Positions 9,101 to 15,806 of a stretch of DNA of 64,000 bases are shown here, piece after piece. Position numbers and translations under genes: made by a program. Origin of the DNA: Planotetraspora mira (GTDB lineage Bacteria; Actinomycetota; Actinomycetes; Streptosporangiales; Streptosporangiaceae); the NCBI RefSeq assembly GCF_016863275.1, contig NZ_BOOO01000007.1, positions 56,345 to 120,344 on the forward strand, written 5' to 3'. The stretch's first letter is position 1; every line of letters starts with the position of its first letter. The notes below the pieces were generated by a model. It saw nothing but the letters and a program-made list of their open reading frames with translations. It had not been told where the DNA came from and did not search any database.

Positions 9101-9429
9101 TCGAGCATCGCCACGACGACGCTGTCCCAGAAGATCCCGGCGTCGAGCAGTTCGACGAGGAAGAAGTAGCCTCCCTCGTCCTGCACCTTCTCCCGGATCC
9201 AGCCCAGCAGGTGCGTCTTGCCCGCGCCTCGCTGCCCCTGTACGACCAGGCCGATCGGGCTCGTGTCGGGACTGCGCGTCGCCTCGCCCACTCCGTCGAG
9301 GACGGCCTGAACCGTCTGTAGATTCAGCGCTTCGACATGGAACGGCGACGGATGCCACACGTCCTCGGTTCCGCTGACCCAGTTGAAGTCGAGTCTCTCC
9401 AGAGCGCCGTGCTCGTCGACCGCCATCAT
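6172..9429 (-). CDS. Double P-loop ATPase: N-terminal AAA domain + C-terminal HerA/DUF87-like domain
   Basis: A 1085-residue protein. The N-terminal AAA module has Walker A GQRGAGKTH (65-73) and a Walker B-like strand VVAVDQIDPL near 240. A central helical and linker region (about 400-680) contains a low-complexity stretch. The C-terminal module is HerA-like: Walker A GSGSGKT near 708, LDPNNDL shortly after, Walker B LFVMDEAQTFAP near 955, the ATQAPKG segment near 994, and an LNSPAQIEAAKEVA helix typical of DUF87 translocases. HerA proteins form hexameric DNA pumps that work with nucleases. It is the last gene of a three-gene operon; its ATG overlaps the preceding stop by 4 bases. A defence or DNA-processing role is inferred. 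Confidence 0.85.
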   Translation of the reverse strand: MMAVDEHGALERLDFNWVSGTEDVWHPSPFHVEALNLQTVQAVLDGVGEATRSPDTSPIGLVVQGQRGAGKTHLLGWIREKVQDEGGYFFLVELLDAGIFWDSVVVAMLDGLSRELDGESQLKAFLRRLSSQIGVPRMVRRTVIGDAPLTTEALDGFIDSLISFDGHVGRESRDVARALVLRASADRHAQDVADTLLGSQPEEEPGERAKWGIRRGQKSPQEVVRDLSRLLALTGPSVVAVDQIDPLITTATTRTVVHLGGRRHDALAIDQIAAGLMALRDFTRRTLTVVSCIPATWVIIKKEATDTVQDRFRRPISLHAIPDAETGRALVETRLGTQFRSMGFRAPHPTWPVSPSAFATAPGLTPRQLLKAIDAHIRVCRIRGEITELESFEAVADDEVVGGVTSRPPVRIPVPPGVALEDLDTRFAELRSTAQVAADAAAALDPATEDTAMPALLAAGLSAWIVEQGETGGVYSQDAPPSAKPPLHARLRRSLDEATEDEEHWSFRAIAATNAVAALTRMRNASVAAGLIIGDRKRRLFLLRNTEWSGGAKTREAVAAFERAGGRTLQVEEEDLKILAALRALLKDNPPDLHAWLAARRPTGEIKLLGDALGDVWTVPYGMPDAGGDTATPDPVAATSGDSGRGRTDVPAGDLAPETPAVPAAKRAPAVSDGSADAPSIVIGTTADQAPARVDLEALRKHTAIFAGSGSGKTVLIRRLIEECALQGVSAIVLDPNNDLARLGDGWPEPPAGWRDGDAARAQRYLADTDVTVWTPGRVGGRPLAFQPLPDFSGLMDDADEFKEAVGAAVASLVPRARLDAKTQKAHLGRAVLKEAVEYYGRHGTAGLHGLIALLSELPEGVSALANADKIAAEVAQNLTATMVSDPLFGGEGAAADPGVLLTPPPGKRARISVISFVGLPSDEQRQSFVNLLQLALFSWIRRHPAGDRPLGGLFVMDEAQTFAPSGAMTACTHSTLALASQARKYGLGLVFATQAPKGLHNRIPGNSATQFFGLLNSPAQIEAAKEVARSKNSTIGDVGHLGPGEFYAGVEGTAFARIQAPMCLSHHPRSPLTTEEVIQRARKP

Positions 9430-10034
9430 GCTCCGATCGAGATGAGGTGCTTGTCCTGATCGCCGATGATCAGCGCCGCTTCCCGGTCCCGCCGGGTGAG
9501 GGCCTTCTGATTCGACTCGGGGACGATGTTCACGTCGGGCATGGCGGCCATCCGCCGCAGCGTCTCATCGGCCTTCGTCCTGGTGACATCGCGGAGAAGG
9601 ACGCGCAGTTCCGTGAGGCTCACCCAGCCTCCCGGTTCCATGACGAGCTCACCGTAGGCCTCGCGGATGAGGGCCTCGACATCGGACGCGGGCCCGAAGA
9701 CGTCGGCGAGCCTGCGATCCGTCCGCTCCATGAACCCCTGGACACCGCCCATCAGGGCCCGGGCCATCGCCCAGGGCGACCCGGTCGCCTTGACCGTCCC
9801 GGTGCGGAACTCCTCGGCCACGCGCGCCCAGCCGGCGTCGGTCAGCATGTGAACGTACGCACGGCCCTGCTTCCAACTGTCGACGAGTTTCAGCTCGTTC
9901 AACGTCCGGCGGTTGGCGCCGTCGAGCGTGATGCCGTGGCGCGCCCTCATCTCGGTGTTGGAGATCTCACCCGCCTCCACCATGAGCACGACGAGGGCGG
10001 CGATCTGGGGCAGGGACAGATTCGTGTCAGACAT
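9426..10034 (-). CDS. Conserved hypothetical protein with helix-turn-helix-like start, middle gene of HerA operon
   Basis: I do not recognise a named family. The 202-residue protein is soluble and mostly helical. Residues about 8-60 (ALVVLMVEAGEISNTEMRARHGITLDGANRRTLNELKLV) look like a winged-helix domain. A middle segment with an FMERTDRRLADVFG helix is followed by a C-terminal helical bundle. It overlaps the nuclease gene upstream by 8 bases and the HerA-like gene downstream by 4, so the three are translationally coupled and probably act as a complex. AAGGA lies 8 bases before the ATG. An adaptor or DNA-recognition subunit is the most economical guess. Confidence 0.7.
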   Translation of the reverse strand: MSDTNLSLPQIAALVVLMVEAGEISNTEMRARHGITLDGANRRTLNELKLVDSWKQGRAYVHMLTDAGWARVAEEFRTGTVKATGSPWAMARALMGGVQGFMERTDRRLADVFGPASDVEALIREAYGELVMEPGGWVSLTELRVLLRDVTRTKADETLRRMAAMPDVNIVPESNQKALTRRDREAALIIGDQDKHLISIGA

Positions 10035-11181
10035 GGCGTGATCCTTCGAACGTTCCAGCGCGGCGGCTCACGACGAACCGCTCCAACTGGCGGACGACCG
10101 TTTCTAAATCGGAGGCGATCTGGGCGTTGGTGAAGCGCAGCACGGCGTAGCCGTCCAACTGGAGTTGCACGTCGCGGCGCCGGTCGGCCTCGAACCTGAC
10201 CGCCTCCCGGTGTTCGGGGCCGTCGATCTCGACCACACATCGCTCCTGCCGCCAGAGGAGATCCAGCCGTATCGACAGGGCGAGCGGATGCGACTGGTGG
10301 GTCTGGTTCCAGGCCCGCCCGGCGGCCCAGTCGCACACGGCCAGCGCCCGCTCCAGGGCCTGCTCGGCGGCGCTCGCCGGGTGCGGACGCCCGGCGACGG
10401 CCGGATATCGCACAGCCGGTCGCCTCAGATCTGGTTCCCGCATGCCGGACGGCGGCAGGAAGGCGCCCCGGTACGCCGCCGGAGCGGATCCGGCCCGTGC
10501 GGGTCCTTCGGACGCGTGAGCGGTCACGGTCGGCCGTACAGAGGTCTCCGGCACGTCGCGGGCGATGGCGGCGACCTCGGCCGGCAGCCTCACCATCACG
10601 GTCTCCAGGCGATCGACGGAGGCGAGGCGAGCGCCGGTGAGCCACACGCCCATCCCGGCACGGTGGGCCAGCCACTCACCGCCCGCGAGCAGCACGTCCT
10701 CGTCCCGGGCGGAAAGGCCCTCAGGCACGTCGATCAGCAACGCCACCCGCGGGCGGCCGAACGCCGCCGCGAGGACACGGGCGAGGCCGGCGGCCCGCAC
10801 CTCAGGGGGAAACCGAGTGGGTCCCGGCGCCTCACCTCTGAGGGACGTCTGCGCGAGGTCGGCCACGAAGGGGCCGAAATGATGCGTGCCGGAGGCCATC
10901 TCCAAGGCGAGCGCACGGACCGCGCCGACGCCTGCTCCCCCGGGCGCGATGCCTTCGGCGTCCGGCAGCCAGGCCGGATAGAGGGCGACGGCGGCCGTCT
11001 CGAGCTCGGACAACACCGACTCGACCATGGCGGACGCGGTGGGTGCGGCGGTCGCGGCGTAAGTGAGGACGGCGGGGGCCCCGTCGGGCAGCGGTTCCAG
11101 GGACAGGGCGAGGGCCTGGGGACTCGCTCCCGTCAGCCCTATGACGCGGTTGGTCGGCAGCTCCGCCCACGAACGCGCCAC
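10027..11181 (-). CDS. DUF559/Vsr-like endonuclease with an N-terminal P-loop-like domain lacking Walker A
   Basis: A 384-residue protein. The last ~115 residues are a DUF559 restriction-endonuclease-like domain: SIRLDLLW (Asp307), VVEIDG (Glu318, Asp320), FEADRRRDVQLQLDGYAVLRF and an aliphatic terminal helix, giving the D...ExD metal-binding set of this fold. The first ~210 residues alternate strands and helices as in P-loop NTPases (VALLIDVPEG at 147-156; VWLTG at 179-183) but I find no Walker A. A proline/arginine-rich linker (about 215-265) joins them. GTG start with AGGTGA upstream. First gene of the operon; it probably supplies the nuclease activity of the HerA system. Confidence 0.75.
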   Translation of the reverse strand: MARSWAELPTNRVIGLTGASPQALALSLEPLPDGAPAVLTYAATAAPTASAMVESVLSELETAAVALYPAWLPDAEGIAPGGAGVGAVRALALEMASGTHHFGPFVADLAQTSLRGEAPGPTRFPPEVRAAGLARVLAAAFGRPRVALLIDVPEGLSARDEDVLLAGGEWLAHRAGMGVWLTGARLASVDRLETVMVRLPAEVAAIARDVPETSVRPTVTAHASEGPARAGSAPAAYRGAFLPPSGMREPDLRRPAVRYPAVAGRPHPASAAEQALERALAVCDWAAGRAWNQTHQSHPLALSIRLDLLWRQERCVVEIDGPEHREAVRFEADRRRDVQLQLDGYAVLRFTNAQIASDLETVVRQLERFVVSRRAGTFEGSRHV

Positions 11182-11201
11182 GCCGCTTCACCTGATTTCT
11201 G

Positions 11202-11245
11202 GTGATCCCCGGGTAACTCGACCTGCCGACGCTATAGGGGATCAC
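11202..11245 (-). promoter_or_regulatory. Inverted repeat flanking a -10-like hexamer upstream of the nuclease-HTH-HerA operon
   Basis: GTGATCCCC (11202-11210) and its exact complement GGGGATCAC (11237-11245) face each other across 26 bases. On the minus strand a TATAGC hexamer lies between the arms, next to the distal one. The arrangement is that of an operator controlling the operon whose GTG is at 11181. The binding protein is unknown; the middle HTH-like protein is a candidate. Confidence 0.45.
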
Positions 11246-11388
11246 TCACCCGCGCAGGGACTTTCCCGAAGAGCCAGACATTTTGTTATTTCCGCAGGGA
11301 GTCCCCGAGCGTGCGGCCCGGGACTCCGGTCAGGTGACCGTCGGGCGCCTCATCCGGCAAGTCGCCCGACGACGCACCTGACCAGGCA

Positions 11389-11802
11389 TCAGACGGCCAA
11401 CAGCACCGACGTGGGCGTGTGCAGCGCGACCTTCTCGCTCACGCTCTCGCCGATCAGCACGCCGATCTGGGTGTGATGGGCGGGGCCGAGCACGATCAGG
11501 TCAGTGCCGAACTCCTGCGCCCGGTCGACGATGATGTCGGAGATGTCGCCGCGAAGTCCCGTCAGCAGTTCGCCCCGGGCCGCGACACCCGCCTCCTTCA
11601 GCCGGGCCAAGGCGTTGTCGATGACCGCCTGGGCCTCCTTTTCGTCCTCGACCTGGACCACCGTGTCGTACACCACCTGAGACGCGCCGACGTGAACCAC
11701 GTCGACGGCCGCACCGGTGAGCTTGGCAAGGTTCTCGACCGTTTCCAGGACCCGGTCCGAGCGCGGGGAGTTGTCGACCGCCGCGAGGATGCGCTTGTAC
11801 AT
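11389..11802 (-). CDS. Universal stress protein (UspA family), degenerate nucleotide motif
   Basis: A 137-residue single-domain Usp. MYKRILAAVDNSPRSDRVLE is the first strand-helix, VDVVHVG the second, and the end carries GTDLIVLGP and VALHTPTSVLLAV. The ATP-binding motif G-x2-G-x9-G-S/T is incomplete: GPAHHTQIGVLIGES lacks the second glycine, so ATP binding is doubtful. The ATG at 11802 is preferred over an in-frame start at 11844 because the Usp domain starts there and AGGA precedes it. Stands alone. Confidence 0.85.
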   Translation of the reverse strand: MYKRILAAVDNSPRSDRVLETVENLAKLTGAAVDVVHVGASQVVYDTVVQVEDEKEAQAVIDNALARLKEAGVAARGELLTGLRGDISDIIVDRAQEFGTDLIVLGPAHHTQIGVLIGESVSEKVALHTPTSVLLAV

Positions 11803-12085
11803 GGCTGTTCCTGTCCTCGACGCCTTTTCAGGCGAGAGCTTCATTTAACGGATTAGAGTCTCCTCCACCACCAGAGACCGGCTCATATCGGGCGGCCGAT
11901 AAGGCCGTCCTGAGGATCATCCGAACCGGCGGCCCGCCTCTTTACCCAGTTGACCGGTAGGTTCCCGGCACCTTGAGGTACGCGCCTTCCACGGCTCGAA
12001 CCGAGGGCGGACGTTACTTACCGTAGACACGCGAACGGATAGCGTCATTTCGGACAGCACGCCCGATCCAACCGAAGGCGCGCAT

Positions 12086-12430
12086 ATGACTGCTCAGCTC
12101 GACATCACCATAAATGATCATCCGGCCGTCACCGTGGTCGCCGTAGCGGGCGAACTCGACATCGCGACCGGCGGACAGTTGCGCGGCACGCTCAGGCAAC
12201 TCGTGTCCGAGGGACGCGTCAGGCTCGTGGTGGACACCTCAGGCCTGCGGTTCTGCGACTCGACCGGACTGGAGGTCCTCCTCGATGGTCTCGACGACAG
12301 CGTGAGAGCGGGCGGGACGCTCCACCTCACCGGCGTGCACGGCACACTGGGCGTGGTTCTCGACGCCACCCGGCTCCGTGACGCCTTCCGGATCGAGGAC
12401 GCACCGATCGAGTCCCTCGCCCGACGCTGA
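12086..12430 (+). CDS. STAS-domain anti-sigma factor antagonist
   Basis: A 114-residue STAS protein of the SpoIIAA/RsbV type: GELDIATGGQL (22-32), VVDTSGLRFCDSTGLEVLL (48-66), C-terminal GVVLDATRL. Ser59, in the DST motif, is the expected phosphorylation site for a serine kinase anti-sigma factor. Partner-switching control of a SigB/SigF-type stress sigma factor is the usual role; no kinase or sigma gene is next to it. GAAGG precedes the ATG. Confidence 0.9.
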   Translation: MTAQLDITINDHPAVTVVAVAGELDIATGGQLRGTLRQLVSEGRVRLVVDTSGLRFCDSTGLEVLLDGLDDSVRAGGTLHLTGVHGTLGVVLDATRLRDAFRIEDAPIESLARR

Positions 12431-12474
12431 ACTCGCACGCCGCTGAACCCGCACACCCGCTGAACCCGCACACC
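12425..12474. repeat. Three imperfect 16-17 bp tandem repeats at the end of the STAS gene
   Basis: Units start at 12425, 12441 and 12458 and share CGCTGAAC(C/T)CGCAC. The first covers the stop codon of the STAS gene. Probably slipped-strand duplication; no function is apparent. Confidence 0.6.
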
Positions 12475-12516
12475 GCCGGATGACCGGCATGATCCCCCCG
12501 AAGATCCCCCATCGGA

Positions 12517-12534
12517 CTGGACTGTTGAGTCCAG
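12517..12534. promoter_or_regulatory. Candidate TetR operator (CTGGACT-N4-AGTCCAG)
   Basis: A perfect 7-4-7 dyad lies 17 bases before the TetR start at 12552. TTGTAT follows it and only about 10 bases separate this hexamer from the ATG, which suggests a leaderless or very short-leader transcript. Autoregulation by the TetR protein is inferred. Confidence 0.55.
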
Positions 12535-12551
12535 GCTTGTATCCTCCTGGC

Positions 12552-13154
12552 ATGACCCGTGCTCTCACCGCCAAGGGCGCCGCGACACGGCAACGGATCG
12601 TCGCCGGAGCGGCGGAACTGGTCCGCACCAGGGGCGCCGACCAGGTCGGCCTCGACGACATCCGCGCGGCGACGGCCACCAGCAAGAGCCAGCTGTTCCA
12701 CTACTTCCCCGACGGGCGCGCCGAACTGCTCCGGGCGGTCGCCGCACACGAGGCCGGTGAGGTGCTGAACGACCAGCAGCCCTTTCTCGACGAGCTCGGC
12801 CCCGCTGGAACCTGGAAGGCCTGGCGTGACGCGGTCGTGCAGAAATACCAGGAGCAGGGCATCCACTGCCCGCTGAGCGCGCTGACCACTCAGCTCGGGC
12901 CGGCCGATCCGGGCATCCGCGTCATCGTGGCAGACCTGCTCGAGACATGGCACACCCGGATCGCCGACGGAATTCGCCGCGCGCAGGGAGAGGGACTCGC
13001 CGAGCCGTCCCTCGAGGCGGAGAAGACCGCGTCCTCGATCCTGGCGGCGATCCAGGGCGGTGTGGTCATGATGCAGGCCACCGGGAACATCGAGTTCCTG
13101 AAGGTGCCGCTCGACGCGGCCATCGCCGATGTCGAGCCCGTGGCCGGCGCCTGA
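12552..13154 (+). CDS. TetR-family regulator (LmrA/YxaF-like C-terminal domain)
   Basis: A 200-residue repressor. The DNA-binding domain covers about 5-52 (AATRQRIVAGAAELVRTRG; DIRAATATSKSQLFHYFPDG). The ligand domain contains GIHCPLSALTTQLG, a conserved segment of the LmrA/YxaF subgroup that often controls multidrug or quinone-responsive genes. The start is set by the domain boundary and the dyad just upstream; an in-frame ATG at 12480 would place the dyad inside the gene. No obvious target is adjacent except the gene itself. Confidence 0.85.
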   Translation: MTRALTAKGAATRQRIVAGAAELVRTRGADQVGLDDIRAATATSKSQLFHYFPDGRAELLRAVAAHEAGEVLNDQQPFLDELGPAGTWKAWRDAVVQKYQEQGIHCPLSALTTQLGPADPGIRVIVADLLETWHTRIADGIRRAQGEGLAEPSLEAEKTASSILAAIQGGVVMMQATGNIEFLKVPLDAAIADVEPVAGA

Positions 13155-13191
13155 CCCGCGTCACCTGCCGCGCCCCCGGACCAGCGCCGTC

Positions 13192-13935
13192 CTAGCGCAG
13201 CGTGTCCAGAGGAGTCGTGGGGATCGCGATCCAGCCTTCCGTGACGGCGTTCGCCGCCTGCGCCGGCCCGGGCACGGTGACGAGTCCGCACGCGGCGGCC
13301 CGGGCCGTCAGAGCGGCGATGACCGCGTCGGCGGCGTCGTCCGATCTCCGGCAGGCGCCCTCATGATCGCCCAGGCTCAGCCACGGCGCCGCAGCCAGCA
13401 GAGCGTCGATCATCCTGCCCAGCGCCTCGGCGTTCTCCGTCCGCTTGTACCCGCGGTACGGCAGGCCCCATTCCTTGAGCGACGCGGCCGGATAGACCTC
13501 GACGACGGGGCCGCCGCCGTCGCGGGCCACCGCCGTGCCCGTCTCCCCCGCGAGTCTGGCCAGCAGTGCCGCACACCGCATCGCGGGATGGGCGATGCGG
13601 TCGGCCGAGACGCTCAGCGGGCGGAGGCCGGTCCGCTCATGGACGGCCCGGTCGGTCACCCGGAGCGCCAGATCCCTGCGCCAGTCACGGCCCAGACCGC
13701 CGGGCACGGCGACGTCGCCCGCGCGATGCGCGGAGACGAACGACACGAACAGATCCGGCCAGCCCAGCGGGCAGTCGATCCCCGCCTTGCCGGCTCCTTT
13801 GATCGCCTCGACGATCAGGTCGTCGTCCGCGCCCACGGCGACCTCCTTGACGAAGGCCCGTCCCGCCGACCATTCCACCCAGGCCACGGCCGTCCGTACC
13901 GCCTCCGCCGCGAGATCCACCCCGACCGTCAGCAC
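13192..13935 (-). CDS. DUF429 protein (predicted RNase H-like fold)
   Basis: About 247 residues. The N-terminal strand GVDLAAEAVRTAVAWVEW, the KGAGKAGIDCPLGWPD segment, the VVEVYPAASLKEWGLPYRGYK segment and a late DDAADAVIAALTARAA helix are diagnostic of DUF429. This family has an RNase H-like fold with several acidic positions, but no activity is established. The GTG at 13935 is the most likely start because it lies next to the first core strand. The frame is open upstream to 14061, so the start is uncertain. Confidence 0.75.
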   Translation of the reverse strand: MLTVGVDLAAEAVRTAVAWVEWSAGRAFVKEVAVGADDDLIVEAIKGAGKAGIDCPLGWPDLFVSFVSAHRAGDVAVPGGLGRDWRRDLALRVTDRAVHERTGLRPLSVSADRIAHPAMRCAALLARLAGETGTAVARDGGGPVVEVYPAASLKEWGLPYRGYKRTENAEALGRMIDALLAAAPWLSLGDHEGACRRSDDAADAVIAALTARAAACGLVTVPGPAQAANAVTEGWIAIPTTPLDTLR

Positions 13936-14087
13936 CCCTTCACCGTACGGCCGGGCGGACACCGGCGCCCTCGGCTTCGCCGTACGGATATCCGGGACCG
14001 GTGCCCACGGATCGGTTCCTGGCCATCGCTTGGTCGGGCGTACGGTACGGCCAGGCCGCACGACTTACCGACAACTTCTTATGCGTT

Positions 14088-14103
14088 GACAATTGTTATT
14101 GTC
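14088..14103. promoter_or_regulatory. Candidate ArsR operator (GACAAT-N4-ATTGTC)
   Basis: A perfect 6-4-6 dyad in an unusually AT-rich patch, 17 bases upstream of the ArsR-family start. TTGACA (14086-14091) overlaps its left arm and could be a -35 element, so binding would block the polymerase. Autoregulation is inferred. Confidence 0.5.
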
Positions 14104-14120
14104 GGTGGAATGGTGGGGTC

Positions 14121-14711
14121 ATGTTCGAGGTGGCGGTGATCGAGGATCCGGCGGCGGCCGAGGTGTCGCTGGATCCGGTGCGGGCGCGGTTGCTGGCGGA
14201 GTTGGCGGAGCCGGGGTCGGCGACGATGCTGGCGGCGAAGGTGGGGTTGCCGCGGCAGAAGGTGAATTATCACCTGAAGGCCTTGGAGCGGCATGGCCTG
14301 GTGGAGTTGGTGGAGGAGCGCCGCAAGGGCAACATGACCGAGCGGGTGATGCGGGCGACGGCGGCCTCGTATGTGATCTCGCCGGCGGCGTTGGCGGCGG
14401 TGCAGCCGGATCCGTCGCGGTCGCCCGACCGGCTGTCGGCGCGGTGGCTGCTGGCGGTGGCGGCGCAGTTGGTGCGGGATGTGGGCGAGCTGATCACCGG
14501 CGCGACGGCGGCACGGAAGCGGGTGGCCACGTTCGCACTCGACGGGGAGGTCCGCTTCGCTTCGGCGGCCGACCGGGCGGCGTTCGCGGAGGAGTTGGCG
14601 GGCGCGGTGGCGGCCCTGGTCGGCAAGTATCACGACGAGACCGCCGAGGGCGGGCGTGACCACCGGGTGATCGTCGCCGTCCATCCCAGCGTCAAAACAC
14701 ACGGCGCGTGA
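14121..14711 (+). CDS. ArsR-family (HTH_20-type) transcriptional regulator
   Basis: A 196-residue protein with an N-terminal winged helix (about 15-80): LDPVRARLLAELAEPGSATMLAAKVGLPRQKVNYHLKALERHGLVELVEER. The C-terminal ~110 residues are helical, as in activator-type regulators of the YdfF/HTH_20 kind. The DNA encoding the first half uses far more G-ending codons than its neighbours, so that part is strikingly G-rich on this strand. No metal-binding cysteines are present. The targets may be the two SDR genes downstream (15017-16709), although a terminator separates them. Confidence 0.85.
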   Translation: MFEVAVIEDPAAAEVSLDPVRARLLAELAEPGSATMLAAKVGLPRQKVNYHLKALERHGLVELVEERRKGNMTERVMRATAASYVISPAALAAVQPDPSRSPDRLSARWLLAVAAQLVRDVGELITGATAARKRVATFALDGEVRFASAADRAAFAEELAGAVAALVGKYHDETAEGGRDHRVIVAVHPSVKTHGA

Positions 14712-14738
14712 GACCGACCCGAGACCCGGCCCACCGTC

Positions 14739-14781
<43 letters not shown>

Positions 14782-14851
14782 TGAAGCCGAGATCACGAAG
14801 GCCCGGCGACTCCTGACACGCGCATCCTCCTGAACCTTCAAACCCTCCGTC

Positions 14852-14890
14852 TGCCCGATGAGCACCGCGCTCATCGGGCAGGCCTTTTTT
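14852..14890 (+). terminator. Rho-independent terminator after the ArsR gene
   Basis: A perfect 12-bp stem (14852-14863 with 14869-14880), 5-base loop, then GGCC and six T residues (14885-14890). With the hexamer repeat it fills most of the 305-base gap before the next gene. Confidence 0.85.
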
Positions 14891-14965
14891 ACGCCCGGCA
14901 ATCGGGCGAGGGGCCGTTAGCGGCGATACGAAGATCGAGTAGCAACGGTTCCACGTCTCTGATAT

Positions 14966-14998
14966 CGTTGATAACGTAAACGCGAAAGCGATGTTACG
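14966..14998. promoter_or_regulatory. Dyad-rich operator region before the SDR pair
   Basis: CGTT-N3-AACG (14966-14976) adjoins a larger imperfect dyad (14975-14998) with outer CGTAA/TTACG and inner CGC/GCG arms. It lies just upstream of the SDR start at 15017 and is AT-rich relative to its surroundings. A TetR- or ArsR-type site is plausible; the regulator is unknown. Confidence 0.35.
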
Positions 14999-15016
14999 AA
15001 ATTGTGGGAGACCTCG

Positions 15017-15775
15017 ATGTCCATCACCACGGACAACGAATCCGGCCAGGCACGCGTCGCCGTCATCACCGGAGGATCGCGCGGCATCGGCAATCAGGTG
15101 GCCAGGAGCCTCGCGGCGGACGGCCTCGCCGTCGTCGTGGTCTACGGGGGCAACCAGGCCGCGGCGGAGGCCACGGTGCAGGAGATCCGCGAGGCGGGCG
15201 GGCAGGCGATCGCCGCCCAGGCCGACGTCGCCGACGAGAACGACATGGCCGCGGTGTTCGACCTGGCCGAGCAGACGTTCGGCGGAATCGACGTCGTCGT
15301 GAACGCCGCCGGCCGGATGGTCCTGTCCACCCTCGCCGAACTCGACCTCAAGGTGCTTGACGAGATGCACCGCACCAACATCCGCGGCACGTTCGTCGTC
15401 TCCCAGCAGGCCGTCAGGCGCCTGCGGCCCGGCGGCGCCCTCATCAACTTCTCGTCGTCGGTCGTCGGGCTCGCATTCCCGCGTTACAGCGGATACGCCG
15501 CCAGCAAGGGCGCCGTGGAGGCCATGACGCTCATCCTCGCCCGTGAGATGCGCGGCCGCGACATCACCGTCAACGTCGTGGCCCCCGGCCCGACCGCCAC
15601 CGACCTGCTCTACGAGAACAACACCGAGGAGAACCTCGGCCGGCTGGCCGCCGCGCCTCCGCTGGAGCGCCTCGGCACGGCGGAGGACATCACCGCGGTC
15701 GTCGCCTTCCTCGCGAGCCCCGAGGGCCACTGGGTGAACGGCCAGGTCGTCCGCGCCAACGGCGGCGCCATCTGA
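15017..15775 (+). CDS. SDR family oxidoreductase (FabG-like)
   Basis: A 252-residue classical SDR. Cofactor motif TGGSRGIG (18-25), NAAG near 96-99, catalytic Ser147, Tyr160 and Lys164 (YAASK), and C-terminal WVNGQVVRANGG. Substrate unknown. The ATG at 15017 has GGGAGA 5 bases upstream; a TTG at 15002 would add five residues. The next gene is a second SDR 31 bases downstream, so the two probably form one transcript and act on related carbonyls. Confidence 0.9.
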   Translation: MSITTDNESGQARVAVITGGSRGIGNQVARSLAADGLAVVVVYGGNQAAAEATVQEIREAGGQAIAAQADVADENDMAAVFDLAEQTFGGIDVVVNAAGRMVLSTLAELDLKVLDEMHRTNIRGTFVVSQQAVRRLRPGGALINFSSSVVGLAFPRYSGYAASKGAVEAMTLILAREMRGRDITVNVVAPGPTATDLLYENNTEENLGRLAAAPPLERLGTAEDITAVVAFLASPEGHWVNGQVVRANGGAI

Positions 15776-15806
15776 CGCGCGGCCGAACACCAGAGGAGAA
15801 CTCCCA

